Assembly: GCA_020433805.1 (NCBI GenBank)
Contig: JAGRBZ010000035.1
Coordinates: forward strand, 1-35,213
Reading direction: 5' to 3'
Length of the DNA stretch: 35,213 nucleotides
Source of the DNA: Anaerolineae bacterium
Lineage (GTDB): Bacteria > Chloroflexota > Anaerolineae > 4572-78 > J111
The notes under the pieces were generated by a model. It made no database searches. It saw nothing but the letters and a program-made list of their open reading frames with translations, and was not told the DNA's origin. Below are positions 24,420-32,174 of the stretch, piece by piece; position 1 is the first letter of the stretch, and the number at the start of each line of letters is the position of its first letter. Both the position numbers and the translations under genes were made by a program.

Positions 24420-24698
24420 TGTTTCCCTCCTTAGATATGTTAGTAGGTAGCGGTAGCCGGTTATAAAACAACTTAGTATGGTGTTCTATAAGCTGCGTAT
24501 ATTCTGTTGTTTTTCTATTAGGTAGTTTGTCTGCAACAGAAAATGATGTCCTACCGGCTTTAAGACTTCATTTTATATATACGGTTGATTTCCGATTTTG
24601 GATGTATGAAACTGGATCAATTTAATAATTTGGGAGAAATTGGATGGGTTTTCTTGAAAATTGGTCGTTAGATGGCGGTAGCCAGATCGTTTCAAAGG
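24420..24698. other. Intergenic region upstream of the diheme cytochrome
   Basis: About 280 bases. It contains an 8-base inverted repeat, TTCTGTTG (24502-24509) and CAACAGAA (24534-24541), and a wider pair AGCCGGT (24454-24460) and ACCGGCT (24553-24559) around it. These are candidate operator or promoter elements of the cytochrome operon. Confidence 0.4.
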
Positions 24699-25412
24699 CT
24701 ATTTTAGAGAGCAACTCATAACTTGATCGCCGGTGGGATCGGGGCTACCGCCGGCGGGTTCGATGCTGACACCGGCAGTGGTGTAGGAAAAGATAGAGTC
24801 GGGGGCGGTGATCCAACTGAGACCGTAGCCTTCGTCATCGACGGAGAAGACGGCACCGCTGGTGTCTTGCCCATCGCGATCGAGCCACAGTTGATACTGC
24901 TGATCCGTAGAGAGTGGGGGCAGGTCATCGACCACAACAGCTCCGCGATGTCCGTCGCCGCTAACTAAGATGAAACCGCTGGCGTGGAGTGCTTTGTTGG
25001 TGCTGAGCAGGGGGATGGCTTGCATGTGGTCGTCAGGTTCGATAGCCGGTGCGGCGTGAAGCTGCTGCCAGAGGTTGAGGGTGCTAATACCCAACCCAAT
25101 AATGAGAAGCGAACTGATTACTGCCCAAACGGGTTGAATGCGCTGCCACAAGCGACCCCGAGGCGGTGTTATTGAATGACGCGCGACCGGAGGTTGAACA
25201 CGAGCCATCAAGCGCTTTTCCAGATCGGGCGCGGGCGCGGCGACCGGTCCTAGTAGGGCCAAATCATCGACTATGGCTTGATAAGCTTGTAGTTCGGCCC
25301 GGCAGATATCGCAGTCGGTGATGTGATCGGCTACGGCTAGCATATCGGCTTCGGGTAAGGTGCCGAATATGAATTCCGGCAGCAGTGGGTGAATGCGGTC
25401 GTGCTTGTTCAT
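24699..25412 (-). CDS. RskA-type anti-sigma factor
   Basis: A 237-residue single-span regulator. The N-terminal zinc anti-sigma finger is H30-x3-C34-x2-C37 (HITDCDIC), followed by a linker, a membrane span at about 94-112 and an extracellular RskA domain of about 105 residues (ILVSGDGHRGAVVVDDLPPL, then YQLWLDRDGQ). Such proteins hold their ECF sigma factor at the membrane until regulated proteolysis releases it. The ECF gene lies 82 bases upstream on the same strand, the standard cognate arrangement. AGGA nine bases before the ATG is a fair ribosome site. The inducing signal cannot be read; in mycobacteria the SigK/RskA system is redox-linked. Confidence 0.92.
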   Translation of the reverse strand: MNKHDRIHPLLPEFIFGTLPEADMLAVADHITDCDICRAELQAYQAIVDDLALLGPVAAPAPDLEKRLMARVQPPVARHSITPPRGRLWQRIQPVWAVISSLLIIGLGISTLNLWQQLHAAPAIEPDDHMQAIPLLSTNKALHASGFILVSGDGHRGAVVVDDLPPLSTDQQYQLWLDRDGQDTSGAVFSVDDEGYGLSWITAPDSIFSYTTAGVSIEPAGGSPDPTGDQVMSCSLK

Positions 25413-25494
25413 TACAAAACGTCCTGTTGATTGTGTCCTTTCAATTCAGGCTTTGGGTAATAGAGTATACGTACAAAAACCGTTTTTAGATGTA

Positions 25495-26067
25495 TCAGCC
25501 GATTTTTTCGTCTGCCAGAAGTTCGCGCAGTTTTTGGAGGGCCAGTCGGATGCGGGTTTTGATAGTGCCCAAGGGGGTATCTAGCTCATCGGCGATTTCG
25601 CGGTGGGTGTAGCCGCCAAAGAAAGCCAGCCCTAGTGCTTGTTGCTGCTCCGGAGGCAGTTGGGCAACGGCGTGGCGAATTTGTTCGCGTCGGAGGGTGA
25701 TGTCGGCGGCTTCTTCGGGGTTGTGGCGGATGGCGGGGAGATGCAAGAGGTGGTCGTTCCAGCCAACATGATGGCCGTTAAGGCGGGTACGCTGCTGACG
25801 TAGTACATCGATGGCACGATAGCGAGCGATTGAAGTAAGCCATGAACTGACTTTAGCTCGGTTCGGCTGATAGGTATTGACTTTGTCCCAGACTTTGAGG
25901 AAGACGTCGATGGTGATTTCTTCAGCGGTGGCTCGATCACCGACCAGGTTTAAGGCCAAACTAAAGACCAAACGGTGATAGCGTTGGTAGAGTTCATGCA
26001 GTGCCTGGGGTTGAGCATGGGTTATCAGCAGAATAAGCGCTTCATCATTGAGCTGTGCGTAATTCAC
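25495..26067 (-). CDS. ECF RNA polymerase sigma factor, SigK-like
   Basis: A 190-residue ECF sigma factor. Sigma-2 covers about 20-92 (ALHELYQRYHRLVFSLAL, then SWLTSIARYRAIDVLR) and sigma-4 about 130-185 (AVAQLPPEQQQALGLAFFGG, then the DNA-binding YTHREIADELDTPLGTIKTR). The wording closely follows the SigK/SigL group that pairs with RskA-like anti-sigma factors, and such a gene follows. The start is a GTG at 26067, with only a weak ribosome site (TAGG about ten bases upstream). It probably directs transcription of its own operon and perhaps of the cytochrome genes downstream. Target promoters could not be fixed by eye. Confidence 0.93.
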   Translation of the reverse strand: MNYAQLNDEALILLITHAQPQALHELYQRYHRLVFSLALNLVGDRATAEEITIDVFLKVWDKVNTYQPNRAKVSSWLTSIARYRAIDVLRQQRTRLNGHHVGWNDHLLHLPAIRHNPEEAADITLRREQIRHAVAQLPPEQQQALGLAFFGGYTHREIADELDTPLGTIKTRIRLALQKLRELLADEKIG

Positions 26068-26715
26068 TAAAGGAGTGACCTATCGATAAGAGATTGTTTC
26101 AGCAGCCGGATATTGGAAATGATGAACGAGAAAGAACGGATGAGGGGTAAGGGAAAAATTTTTGTTTAAGGGCGTGTATAAAGAAACACTTAGATAAGTG
26201 TGCCGGCTGTTATGCGGGGCATTTTACCACAGCCATGTGTGTCTTCGAAATTAGAAGAGCGCAACCTTGTTACTGCGTAAAGCCTCTTCCCCAAATTGAA
26301 GGGGAATTCTTTTGAGTTTTGCATTAAATGGCTTCTGGGAACAGGGCATTTTTCTACGCAAGTCGATCTAATGGAAATCTATTAAACCGTTCAGCATATT
26401 CGATTGTGACCGTTATCGCAAATCTTTTGACAATCACCCTCATATTGATTAGAATTGTCGTTATGCATTACTAAACTCTGTTTTGACCTTGTTTGCTTCT
26501 CACCCCCTCAACTACTTACACGACTTGTCCTAAATTCGTGCTCAAAGCAGAGCGACGTTGTGCAAAATTTAGACCTCGTAAGGATATCCATCGACATTGT
26601 AAAAATAAAAGCAACCGATTGACACGTGGGTGTGTGCTATCCTAACCCGGTCTATAGAAGTACATAGCTGTGCTAAATCTTTGCGAATGAACGCAAATTA
26701 AGGGAGATAGAATTG
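26068..26715. other. Divergent region between the sigma factor and EF-G-like genes
   Basis: About 650 bases without a supported gene. A perfect TTGACA at 26619-26624 is followed by TATCCT after 13 bases and by TATAGA (26653-26658) after 28; neither spacing is right, so the promoter of the EF-G-like gene is unresolved. A weak hairpin, TTCCCC (26287-26292) with GGGGAA (26301-26306), is followed by TTCTTTT. No tRNA-like fold was seen. Confidence 0.5.
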
Positions 26716-28776
26716 ATGGCTAGTTATACAACGGACAAAATTAGAAACGTGGTGCTTTTAGGTCACGGTGGTTGTGGAAAAACCTCGCTGGCCGAGGCCA
26801 TGTTGTATTGTAGTGGTGCTGTCAATCGTATGGGTAAGGTAGAAGACGGTAACACCGTGTCTGACTTTGATGATGAAGAAATTGGTCGCACGATGTCAAT
26901 TAACCTGTCGGTGGTGCCATGCGAGTGGCAAGGACACAAACTGAATATTTTAGATGCACCCGGTTACGCCGATTTTCAAGGCGAGATGCTCAACGGGCTT
27001 CACGTAGCCGATACCGTGGTGCTGGTGGTCGACGGCGCATCCGGTATTGAGGTAGGCACGCAGATTGCCTGGCAGATGGCCCGCGAAGCGGGCAAGCCGA
27101 TTGTCGTCTTCTTGAGCAAGATGGATCGCCCCAATGCCAGTTACCGACAGGCAATCGAGCAGCTCCGTAATACGTTTGACGCCACATTTGTGCCAATGGA
27201 ACTGCCTATCCGCAATGGCGAAAAATTTGAAGGGCTGGTCGATTTGATCACCCAAAAAACCCATACCGGCACGGGAAAACACACCGATGCGCCGGCCGAT
27301 ATGGCCGATGAAATCGATGAGTTCCGCCTTCAGGTCGTTGAGTATGGGGCGGAAGGCGATGATGACCTGATGATGAAATATTTCGATGGCGAAGAGCTGA
27401 CCAACGATGAAATTTCTCACGGTATTCGGGCCGGATTAAGAAGTACACGTATTGTGCCTGTTTTTTGCGGATCAGCCATCGAGTTGATGGGGATTCGCGG
27501 CTTTATGACCAATATGATCGAATCGTTCCCGATGCCAACCGCTACAACTGTTACTGCCACCACCAAAGACGGATCCGAAGAAACGCTGTCGAACGATCCC
27601 AAAGGGCCGTTGGCGGCGCAAGTGTTCAAAACCATTAACGACCAGTACGGTCGCGTTAGCTTTATGCGAGTCTGGTCCGGCACGCTCAAATCCGATGCCC
27701 GACCTTACAATTCGACGGCAGAGACGGAAGAACGCATTGGTGGTTTATTTATGCCGCGCGGGAAAGAGCAAATTAACGTATCGCAAGGGGTTGCCGGTGA
27801 TATTGTAGGTGTTGTGAAGTTAAATGACACCCAAACCGGTGATACATTGTGTGATAAATCGCATCCGCTTAAGGTAGAACGGGTTACCTATCCGAATCCG
27901 GTCTACGCCATTTCGCTGTCGCCGGTATCTCAGGCCGACTCGGCCAAGTTGGGGCCAAGTTTAACCCGCATTACGGAAGAGGATCCCACCTTGCAGTCTC
28001 GCTATGAAAAAGGGACGCGCGAAACGCTGCTGGAAGGTCTGGGTGATGCCCATGTCAATATCGCAGTTAAGCGGATGCAATCGCGCTTTGGTCTGAATGT
28101 TGATACGGCCGTTCCGAAAGTACCGTATATGGAAACTGTATCGCGTGCCGGAACAGCCCAATATCGGCATAAAAAGCAGAGTGGTGGTGCCGGTCAGTTT
28201 GGCGAAGTCCACATGCGTGTTGAGCCTAAAGATCGCGGCGAAGGCTTTGAATATGCCAGCGAAATCTTTGGCGGAGCTATCTCTCAGCCGTTCTTGCCCT
28301 CTATCGAAAAGGGGATCAAGCAAGTAATGGATGGTGGCGTTATTGCCGGCTATCCGGTGGTCGATATTAAGGCGGTGGTTTTCGATGGTAAGGAACACCC
28401 GGTCGACTCAAAAGATATCGCGTTTCAAATTGCCGGTCGCGAAGCTTTCAAGCTCGCCTTCCAAGCAGCCGGCCCCATTCTTTTGGAACCGATTATGGAT
28501 ATGGTCATCACCATTCCTGAAGAGTACACCGGTGATGTATCCGGCGATTTAAGCACCAAGCGGGGCCGGATGTCCGGGATGGAGCAGCTTATGGGCAATA
28601 CCATCATCACGGCCCAGGCACCCTTGTCCGAAGTCCAGCGCTATGCTACCGATTTGCGGTCAATTACGCAGGGCCGGGGCGTGTATACCATGAAGCTGTC
28701 TCACTATGAGCCGGTTCCCAGCCATGTCGTTGGTGATGTTATCGCTCAGGCACAGCGAGAGCACGAAGAGCATTAA
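26716..28776 (+). CDS. EF-G-like translational GTPase (EF-G2 type paralogue)
   Basis: A 686-residue protein with the full EF-G domain order (G, II, III, IV, V). It belongs to the divergent EF-G-like branch: the P-loop is GHGGCGKTS (about 16-24) instead of AHIDAGKTT, switch I reads GRTMSIN rather than the RGITI pattern, and the guanine motif is SKMDR rather than NKMDR. DAPGYADF holds switch II. Domain IV (YMETVSRAGTAQYRHKKQSG) and domain V (GRMSGMEQLMGNTIITAQAP) are intact. Members of this branch are ribosome-linked GTPases with unsettled roles, so a true fusA should exist elsewhere. The ATG at 26716 is preferred; a TTG one codon before, at 26713, suits the GGGAG site slightly better. Confidence 0.9.
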   Translation: MASYTTDKIRNVVLLGHGGCGKTSLAEAMLYCSGAVNRMGKVEDGNTVSDFDDEEIGRTMSINLSVVPCEWQGHKLNILDAPGYADFQGEMLNGLHVADTVVLVVDGASGIEVGTQIAWQMAREAGKPIVVFLSKMDRPNASYRQAIEQLRNTFDATFVPMELPIRNGEKFEGLVDLITQKTHTGTGKHTDAPADMADEIDEFRLQVVEYGAEGDDDLMMKYFDGEELTNDEISHGIRAGLRSTRIVPVFCGSAIELMGIRGFMTNMIESFPMPTATTVTATTKDGSEETLSNDPKGPLAAQVFKTINDQYGRVSFMRVWSGTLKSDARPYNSTAETEERIGGLFMPRGKEQINVSQGVAGDIVGVVKLNDTQTGDTLCDKSHPLKVERVTYPNPVYAISLSPVSQADSAKLGPSLTRITEEDPTLQSRYEKGTRETLLEGLGDAHVNIAVKRMQSRFGLNVDTAVPKVPYMETVSRAGTAQYRHKKQSGGAGQFGEVHMRVEPKDRGEGFEYASEIFGGAISQPFLPSIEKGIKQVMDGGVIAGYPVVDIKAVVFDGKEHPVDSKDIAFQIAGREAFKLAFQAAGPILLEPIMDMVITIPEEYTGDVSGDLSTKRGRMSGMEQLMGNTIITAQAPLSEVQRYATDLRSITQGRGVYTMKLSHYEPVPSHVVGDVIAQAQREHEEH

Positions 28777-28799
28777 ACGTATCTTCTCAATCAAATGGT

Positions 28800-28825
28800 G
28801 TAAGGCGAACGTAAGTTTGCCTTAC
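28800..28825. other. Stem-loop after the EF-G-like gene
   Basis: GTAAGGCGAAC (28800-28810) pairs with GTTTGCCTTAC (28815-28825), with one G-T pair and a GTAA loop. An A4 follows rather than a T run, so it is not a standard terminator on the plus strand. Confidence 0.55.
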
Positions 28826-28870
28826 GAAAACCCTTACTTTTGAGAGGATACCATGTAAAATATGATCCAG

Positions 28871-28892
28871 GAGCAGAGCCAACGCTCTGCTC
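28871..28892. other. Stem-loop in the leader of the chelatase gene
   Basis: A perfect 9-base stem, GAGCAGAGC (28871-28879) with GCTCTGCTC (28884-28892), around the loop CAAC. It ends 38 bases before the chelatase start codon. It could be a terminator remnant, an mRNA stabiliser or a regulatory leader structure. Confidence 0.55.
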
Positions 28893-28930
28893 ACTAATTT
28901 ATCTAGAAACGTAAGGAGCGTAATAACTCT

Positions 28931-30043
28931 ATGCCCTCAATTTTTCCTTTTACAGCCATCGTTGGCCAAGAACGGATGAAGATGGCTCTTGTACTGAACG
29001 CTATAAACCCTAAAATTGGGGGTGTCCTCATCCGAGGGGAGCGCGGTACGGCTAAATCGACCGCTGCCCGGGCCTTGGCTGCCCTCTTACCGGAAATTGA
29101 TGTGTTTGTCGACTCGCCGTTTAATGATGATCCCAACGACCCATCAAGCTGGTCGGATTGGGTCAAAGAACGGCAAATTAAAAACCAAGAGCTTGCGGTC
29201 GGTCAGCATCGTATTCGTTTTATCGATTTGCCGGTTAGTGCGACAGAAGATCGGGTGGTTGGTACGTTAGACATCGAACAAGCCATCAAGAAAGGTGAGC
29301 GCCATTTTGAAGCCGGGGTACTGGCTGCCGCGAACCGGGGCTTGCTGTACGTTGATGAAGTCAACCTGCTCGATGATCACGTCGTCGACTTACTGCTCGA
29401 CTCGGCGGCGATGGGCGTTAACGTGGTAGAGCGCGAGGGGATCAGTTTCTCACATCCTTCGCGATTTATGTTTGTTGGCACGATGAACCCGGAAGAGGGC
29501 GATCTGCGGCCTCAACTGCTCGATCGCTTTGCCTTGTGCGTTGATATCCAAAGCATCTCCGACTCAGGTCTACGGATGGATATTTTGGAACGTACGCTTG
29601 AATTTGAAATGGATCCGGATACCTTTTATGCGAAATGGCGCAGCGCAGAGGATAATCTAGCCGATCAAATTATCCAGGCTCGCGATAAACTCTCGAATGT
29701 TTCCTACAACAAGAGCGATTTATACACCATCGCCGAACTGATGGCCGAACTGCAAGTTGACGGCCACCGGGGCGATATCGTTATTCTCAAAACAGCAATG
29801 GCTCATGCCGCTTTCAACAAACGGCGGAAAATCAATCGGCAGGATATTCTGATCGCTGCCGAGTTGGCCCTGCCCCATCGCCTCAAGCGACAGCCCTTCC
29901 AGGATACAACGGCGCAGTTTGAGCAGTTGTCGCAAAAGCTGGAGCAGATCCGTGAGGAAGCCAAAGAGCAAGCCCGCCAGCAAGTTAGCCCTGGCGACTC
30001 TTCCTCGCAGAACGAGGAAAAAAAAACGATTCTGAATCCTTAG
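28931..30043 (+). CDS. ChlI-like AAA+ chelatase subunit (zero-frame product of a chlI/chlD gene)
   Basis: 370-residue AAA+ protein of the Mg/Co-chelatase motor type. It has Walker A GERGTAKS at 36-43, Walker B LLYVDE at 138-143, and the long insert between them ([18 protein letters not shown], then [21 protein letters not shown]) typical of ChlI/Bch[23 protein letters not shown] holds sensor 1 and the Arg finger region. A helical coiled segment (about 325-350) leads into a Ser/Glu-rich end. The frame stops at TAG 30041-30043, just after a run of nine A (30018-30026), while the VWA half continues in the -1 frame. AGGAG is 12 bases before the ATG, rather far. Its metal and tetrapyrrole are unknown; a corrin or chlorin chelatase is likely, with the large subunit elsewhere. 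Confidence 0.9.
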   Translation: MPSIFPFTAIVGQERMKMALVLNAINPKIGGVLIRGERGTAKSTAARALAALLPEIDVFVDSPFNDDPNDPSSWSDWVKERQIKNQELAVGQHRIRFIDLPVSATEDRVVGTLDIEQAIKKGERHFEAGVLAAANRGLLYVDEVNLLDDHVVDLLLDSAAMGVNVVEREGISFSHPSRFMFVGTMNPEEGDLRPQLLDRFALCVDIQSISDSGLRMDILERTLEFEMDPDTFYAKWRSAEDNLADQIIQARDKLSNVSYNKSDLYTIAELMAELQVDGHRGDIVILKTAMAHAAFNKRRKINRQDILIAAELALPHRLKRQPFQDTTAQFEQLSQKLEQIREEAKEQARQQVSPGDSSSQNEEKKTILNP

Positions 30044-30084
30044 AAGAAGGCGAAGAAGCGGCGCTGACCCCGCCTCCGGGGTCA
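30014..30084 (+). promoter_or_regulatory. Candidate programmed frameshift or slippage site joining ChlI- and ChlD-like parts
   Basis: GAGG (30014-30017) leads directly into nine A (30018-30026). In the zero frame the codons are GAA AAA AAA ACG, which contain the slippery heptamer A-AAA-AAA; the stop TAG is 15 bases further on. A -1 shift, or one extra A made by RNA polymerase, enters an open frame that reads [13 protein letters not shown] and on through an acidic and Pro-rich linker to the VWA domain. A perfect 8-base stem (30065-30072 with 30077-30084, loop CCTC) lies 38 bases downstream, farther than usual for a stimulator. A sequencing error in the A run is the alternative. Confidence 0.7.
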
Positions 30085-30981
30085 CCGCCGCCTAGCCAGG
30101 ACGACGACAGCTCGTCCGGTGATCAAAGCAAAAGCAATAACCCCATCTCCATCGGCGATGATTTTAACCCCCGGCGTTTGGCAACCCCGCTCGATAACGT
30201 TACCCGCTCTTCAGCCGGTAAGCGCAGCTACACCAAAACCGACCGCAAACGAGGCCGCTATATCCAAGCCCGGCCTGCCTCCGGCAAACCCAAAGATATC
30301 GCCTTTGATGCCACACTACGTGCCGCGGCTCCGTTTCAACTTAGCCGCGACCGCACCAATCGGGCGTTGGCCGTCGAAAGCCAGGATATTCATGACAAAG
30401 TTCGGGTGCGCCGCGCCCACAACCTCATCCTCTTCGTTGTCGACGCCAGTTGGAGTATGGCCGCTGCCGAGCGGATGGAAGCCACCAAGGGAGCCATCAT
30501 GAGCCTGTTGATGGACGCCTACCAGCGCCGCGACCAGGTTGGTCTGGTTGTCTTTCAAAAAGAGGACGCCCGACTAGTTCTACCGCCCACATCCAGCGTC
30601 GAGCTAGCCCAAAAAGCCTTGGCTGATGTGCCGGTCGGCGGTAAAACACCGCTGTCGGCGGGATTGTATCTGGCCTATAAAGTGTTGGTTCAGCAAACCC
30701 GGCTTCATTCCGAAATTATGCCGCTAATGATTTTACTCACCGACGGCGCGGGCAACGTCTCGATGTCTGATCTGCCGGCCCAGGAAGAAGCCCATCGCAT
30801 TTCGAAACTGATTATGGAAGAAGGCATCCGCTCTGTGGTCATCAACATGGAGCACGCCAGCTTTGATCGCGGTCTGGCCCAGGCTCTGGCCGAAGAACTG
30901 ACCGCGCCGTGCTACACGCTGCACGATCTCAAGGCCGATACACTCTATCAAACGGTCAAGGACGAACTACGGTTAGGGTAA
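30025..30981 (+). CDS. ChlD-like VWA half of the chelatase, expressed by a -1 shift from the ChlI-like frame
   Basis: Read in the -1 frame from the A run, this part starts with a Glu/Asp/Pro/Ser-rich linker, passes GDDFNPRR, then the basic [16 protein letters not shown] segment known from BchD/ChlD, and ends in a VWA domain. The metal-ion site is D-x-S-x-S (DASWS, Asp coded at 30442), with Thr in [10 protein letters not shown] and Asp in LTDGAGN completing it. There is no in-frame ATG or GTG with a ribosome site between 30025 and the VWA domain; the first candidate is a TTG at 30178 without one. A separate gene is therefore unlikely. Joined with the AAA+ half, the product would be about 683 residues, normal for ChlD-type subunits. 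Confidence 0.85.
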   Translation, partial: NDSESLEEGEEAALTPPPGSPPPSQDDDSSSGDQSKSNNPISIGDDFNPRRLATPLDNVTRSSAGKRSYTKTDRKRGRYIQARPASGKPKDIAFDATLRAAAPFQLSRDRTNRALAVESQDIHDKVRVRRAHNLILFVVDASWSMAAAERMEATKGAIMSLLMDAYQRRDQVGLVVFQKEDARLVLPPTSSVELAQKALADVPVGGKTPLSAGLYLAYKVLVQQTRLHSEIMPLMILLTDGAGNVSMSDLPAQEEAHRISKLIMEEGIRSVVINMEHASFDRGLAQALAEELTAPCYTLHDLKADTLYQTVKDELRLG

Positions 30982-31034
30982 AAGATAGAACGTAGATTTT
31001 CGCAGATAATCGCTGATAAAAAGTAATTGCTCGG

Positions 31035-31134
31035 TATGTCATTTCGAGGCGTTTTTTGCCGAGAAATCCCCCAGAACGCTGTTTGCACCCGAATACTGTA
31101 GGGATTTCTTCGCCTTCGGCTACGAAATGACATA
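31035..31134. repeat. MITE-like or REP-like palindromic element
   Basis: A 100-base element bounded by a perfect 12-base inverted repeat, TATGTCATTTCG (31035-31046) and CGAAATGACATA (31123-31134). A second inner pair, GAGAAATCCC (31061-31070) and GGGATTTCTT (31101-31110), matches at 9 of 10. It has no coding capacity. The ends resemble the GTCATT...AATGAC palindromic repeats common in many bacterial genomes. Confidence 0.75.
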
Positions 31135-31184
31135 AAGTGCGAAACTCTTAAACAAATAGCATACGAGAGTGAGGAATATCTATC

Positions 31185-32174
31185 ATGAGCACAATGTCAA
31201 AACGTGAACGTCTCGAAGCGACGATAAACGGCGCTGCGGTTGATCGCCCGCCGGTCGCCCTGTGGCGGCACTGGCCTGTTGATGATCAATTTGGCGACGA
31301 ACTGGCTCGGGCCTCGTTAACGTTTCAAGAAACATTCGATTTCGATATCATCAAGGTTACCCCCAGCAGCAACTTCTGCGTGGAGGGCTACGGTGCAACC
31401 ACATCGTGGCTGGGTAATTTGGAAGGCACCCGCGCCTGGGGGCCGCGCATCATTCAAACGCCCGAAGATTGGGAGCAGCTTAAGCCCCTAGATCCCACGC
31501 AAGGGTTACTGGGTGAGGTTGTCGAAGCCAATCGCTTGATTGGTCAGTCGGTCGGCGAGGATATCCCCTTCATCCAAACGATATTTAACCCGCTGTCGCA
31601 GGCCAAAAACCTGGTGGGGGAGCGTCTCCTCTCCGATATTCGCCAACATCCGGATGCTATCAAAGCGGGTCTGGCGACGATCACCGAGTCGATTATCCGC
31701 TTTATCGAAGCCCTGAAACCGACCGGTGCAGCGGGTATCTTTTTAGCACTACAGCACGCCAGCCACGACCGGCTGACGGAGGCCGAGTACCGTGAGTTCT
31801 GCTATGATCTTGACATGCAAATTTTAGCTGCAACTGAAGGAATGTGGTTCAATTTAATCCATCTGCACGGCGTCAACGTTATGTTCGATATGGTCGCTGG
31901 GTATCCGGCTCATGCCATCAACTGGCACGATGTCGAAACGCCACCGTCGCTGGGCGAAGCCAAAACTCGCACACAGATGGCGCTCTGCGGCGGACTGCGT
32001 CAGTGGGAGACAATGGTGCGTGGTACACCTGCTGATGTCATGGCCGAAGCTAAAACCGCTATCGAGGCTACCGACGGACAGGGCTTTATTCTAGGGACCG
32101 GCTGCGTTACGCCCATCGTCGCGCCGACGGCCAATATTCTAGCCGCCCGCAAGGCGGTCGATGCTTATGCCTGA
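31185..32174 (+). CDS. Uroporphyrinogen decarboxylase (URO-D) family protein
   Basis: A 329-residue TIM-barrel protein of the URO-D superfamily. It shares the family layout (TPEDWEQLKPLDP, then FIQTIFNPLSQAKNL, LALQHASHDRLTEAEYREF and a C-terminal GTGCVTP). It lacks the HemE N-terminal Arg-rich motif (MRQAGRY type); that position reads ALWRHWPVDDQ. HLHG in the seventh strand and the Cys in GTGC are possible zinc ligands, as in the corrinoid-dependent methyltransferases of the same superfamily. It could thus be a variant decarboxylase or a methyltransferase. GAGGAA eight bases before the ATG supports the start. The Nudix gene overlaps its stop codon, so the two are coupled. Confidence 0.85.
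   Translation: MSTMSKRERLEATINGAAVDRPPVALWRHWPVDDQFGDELARASLTFQETFDFDIIKVTPSSNFCVEGYGATTSWLGNLEGTRAWGPRIIQTPEDWEQLKPLDPTQGLLGEVVEANRLIGQSVGEDIPFIQTIFNPLSQAKNLVGERLLSDIRQHPDAIKAGLATITESIIRFIEALKPTGAAGIFLALQHASHDRLTEAEYREFCYDLDMQILAATEGMWFNLIHLHGVNVMFDMVAGYPAHAINWHDVETPPSLGEAKTRTQMALCGGLRQWETMVRGTPADVMAEAKTAIEATDGQGFILGTGCVTPIVAPTANILAARKAVDAYA

Noticed and set aside
26619..26658. Promoter for the EF-G-like gene with perfect TTGACA
   Set aside because: The only -10 candidates are 13 or 28 bases away; neither spacing works, so it is noted but not called.
30178..30981. The VWA part as an independent gene starting at TTG 30178
   Set aside because: There is no ribosome site, and the frame is open and linker-like back to the A run, so joining to the upstream AAA+ part explains it better.
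30948..31133. A 61-codon minus-strand frame across the palindromic element
   Set aside because: It is an opening created by the repeat itself (Arg-rich translation), lacks a ribosome site and resembles no protein.
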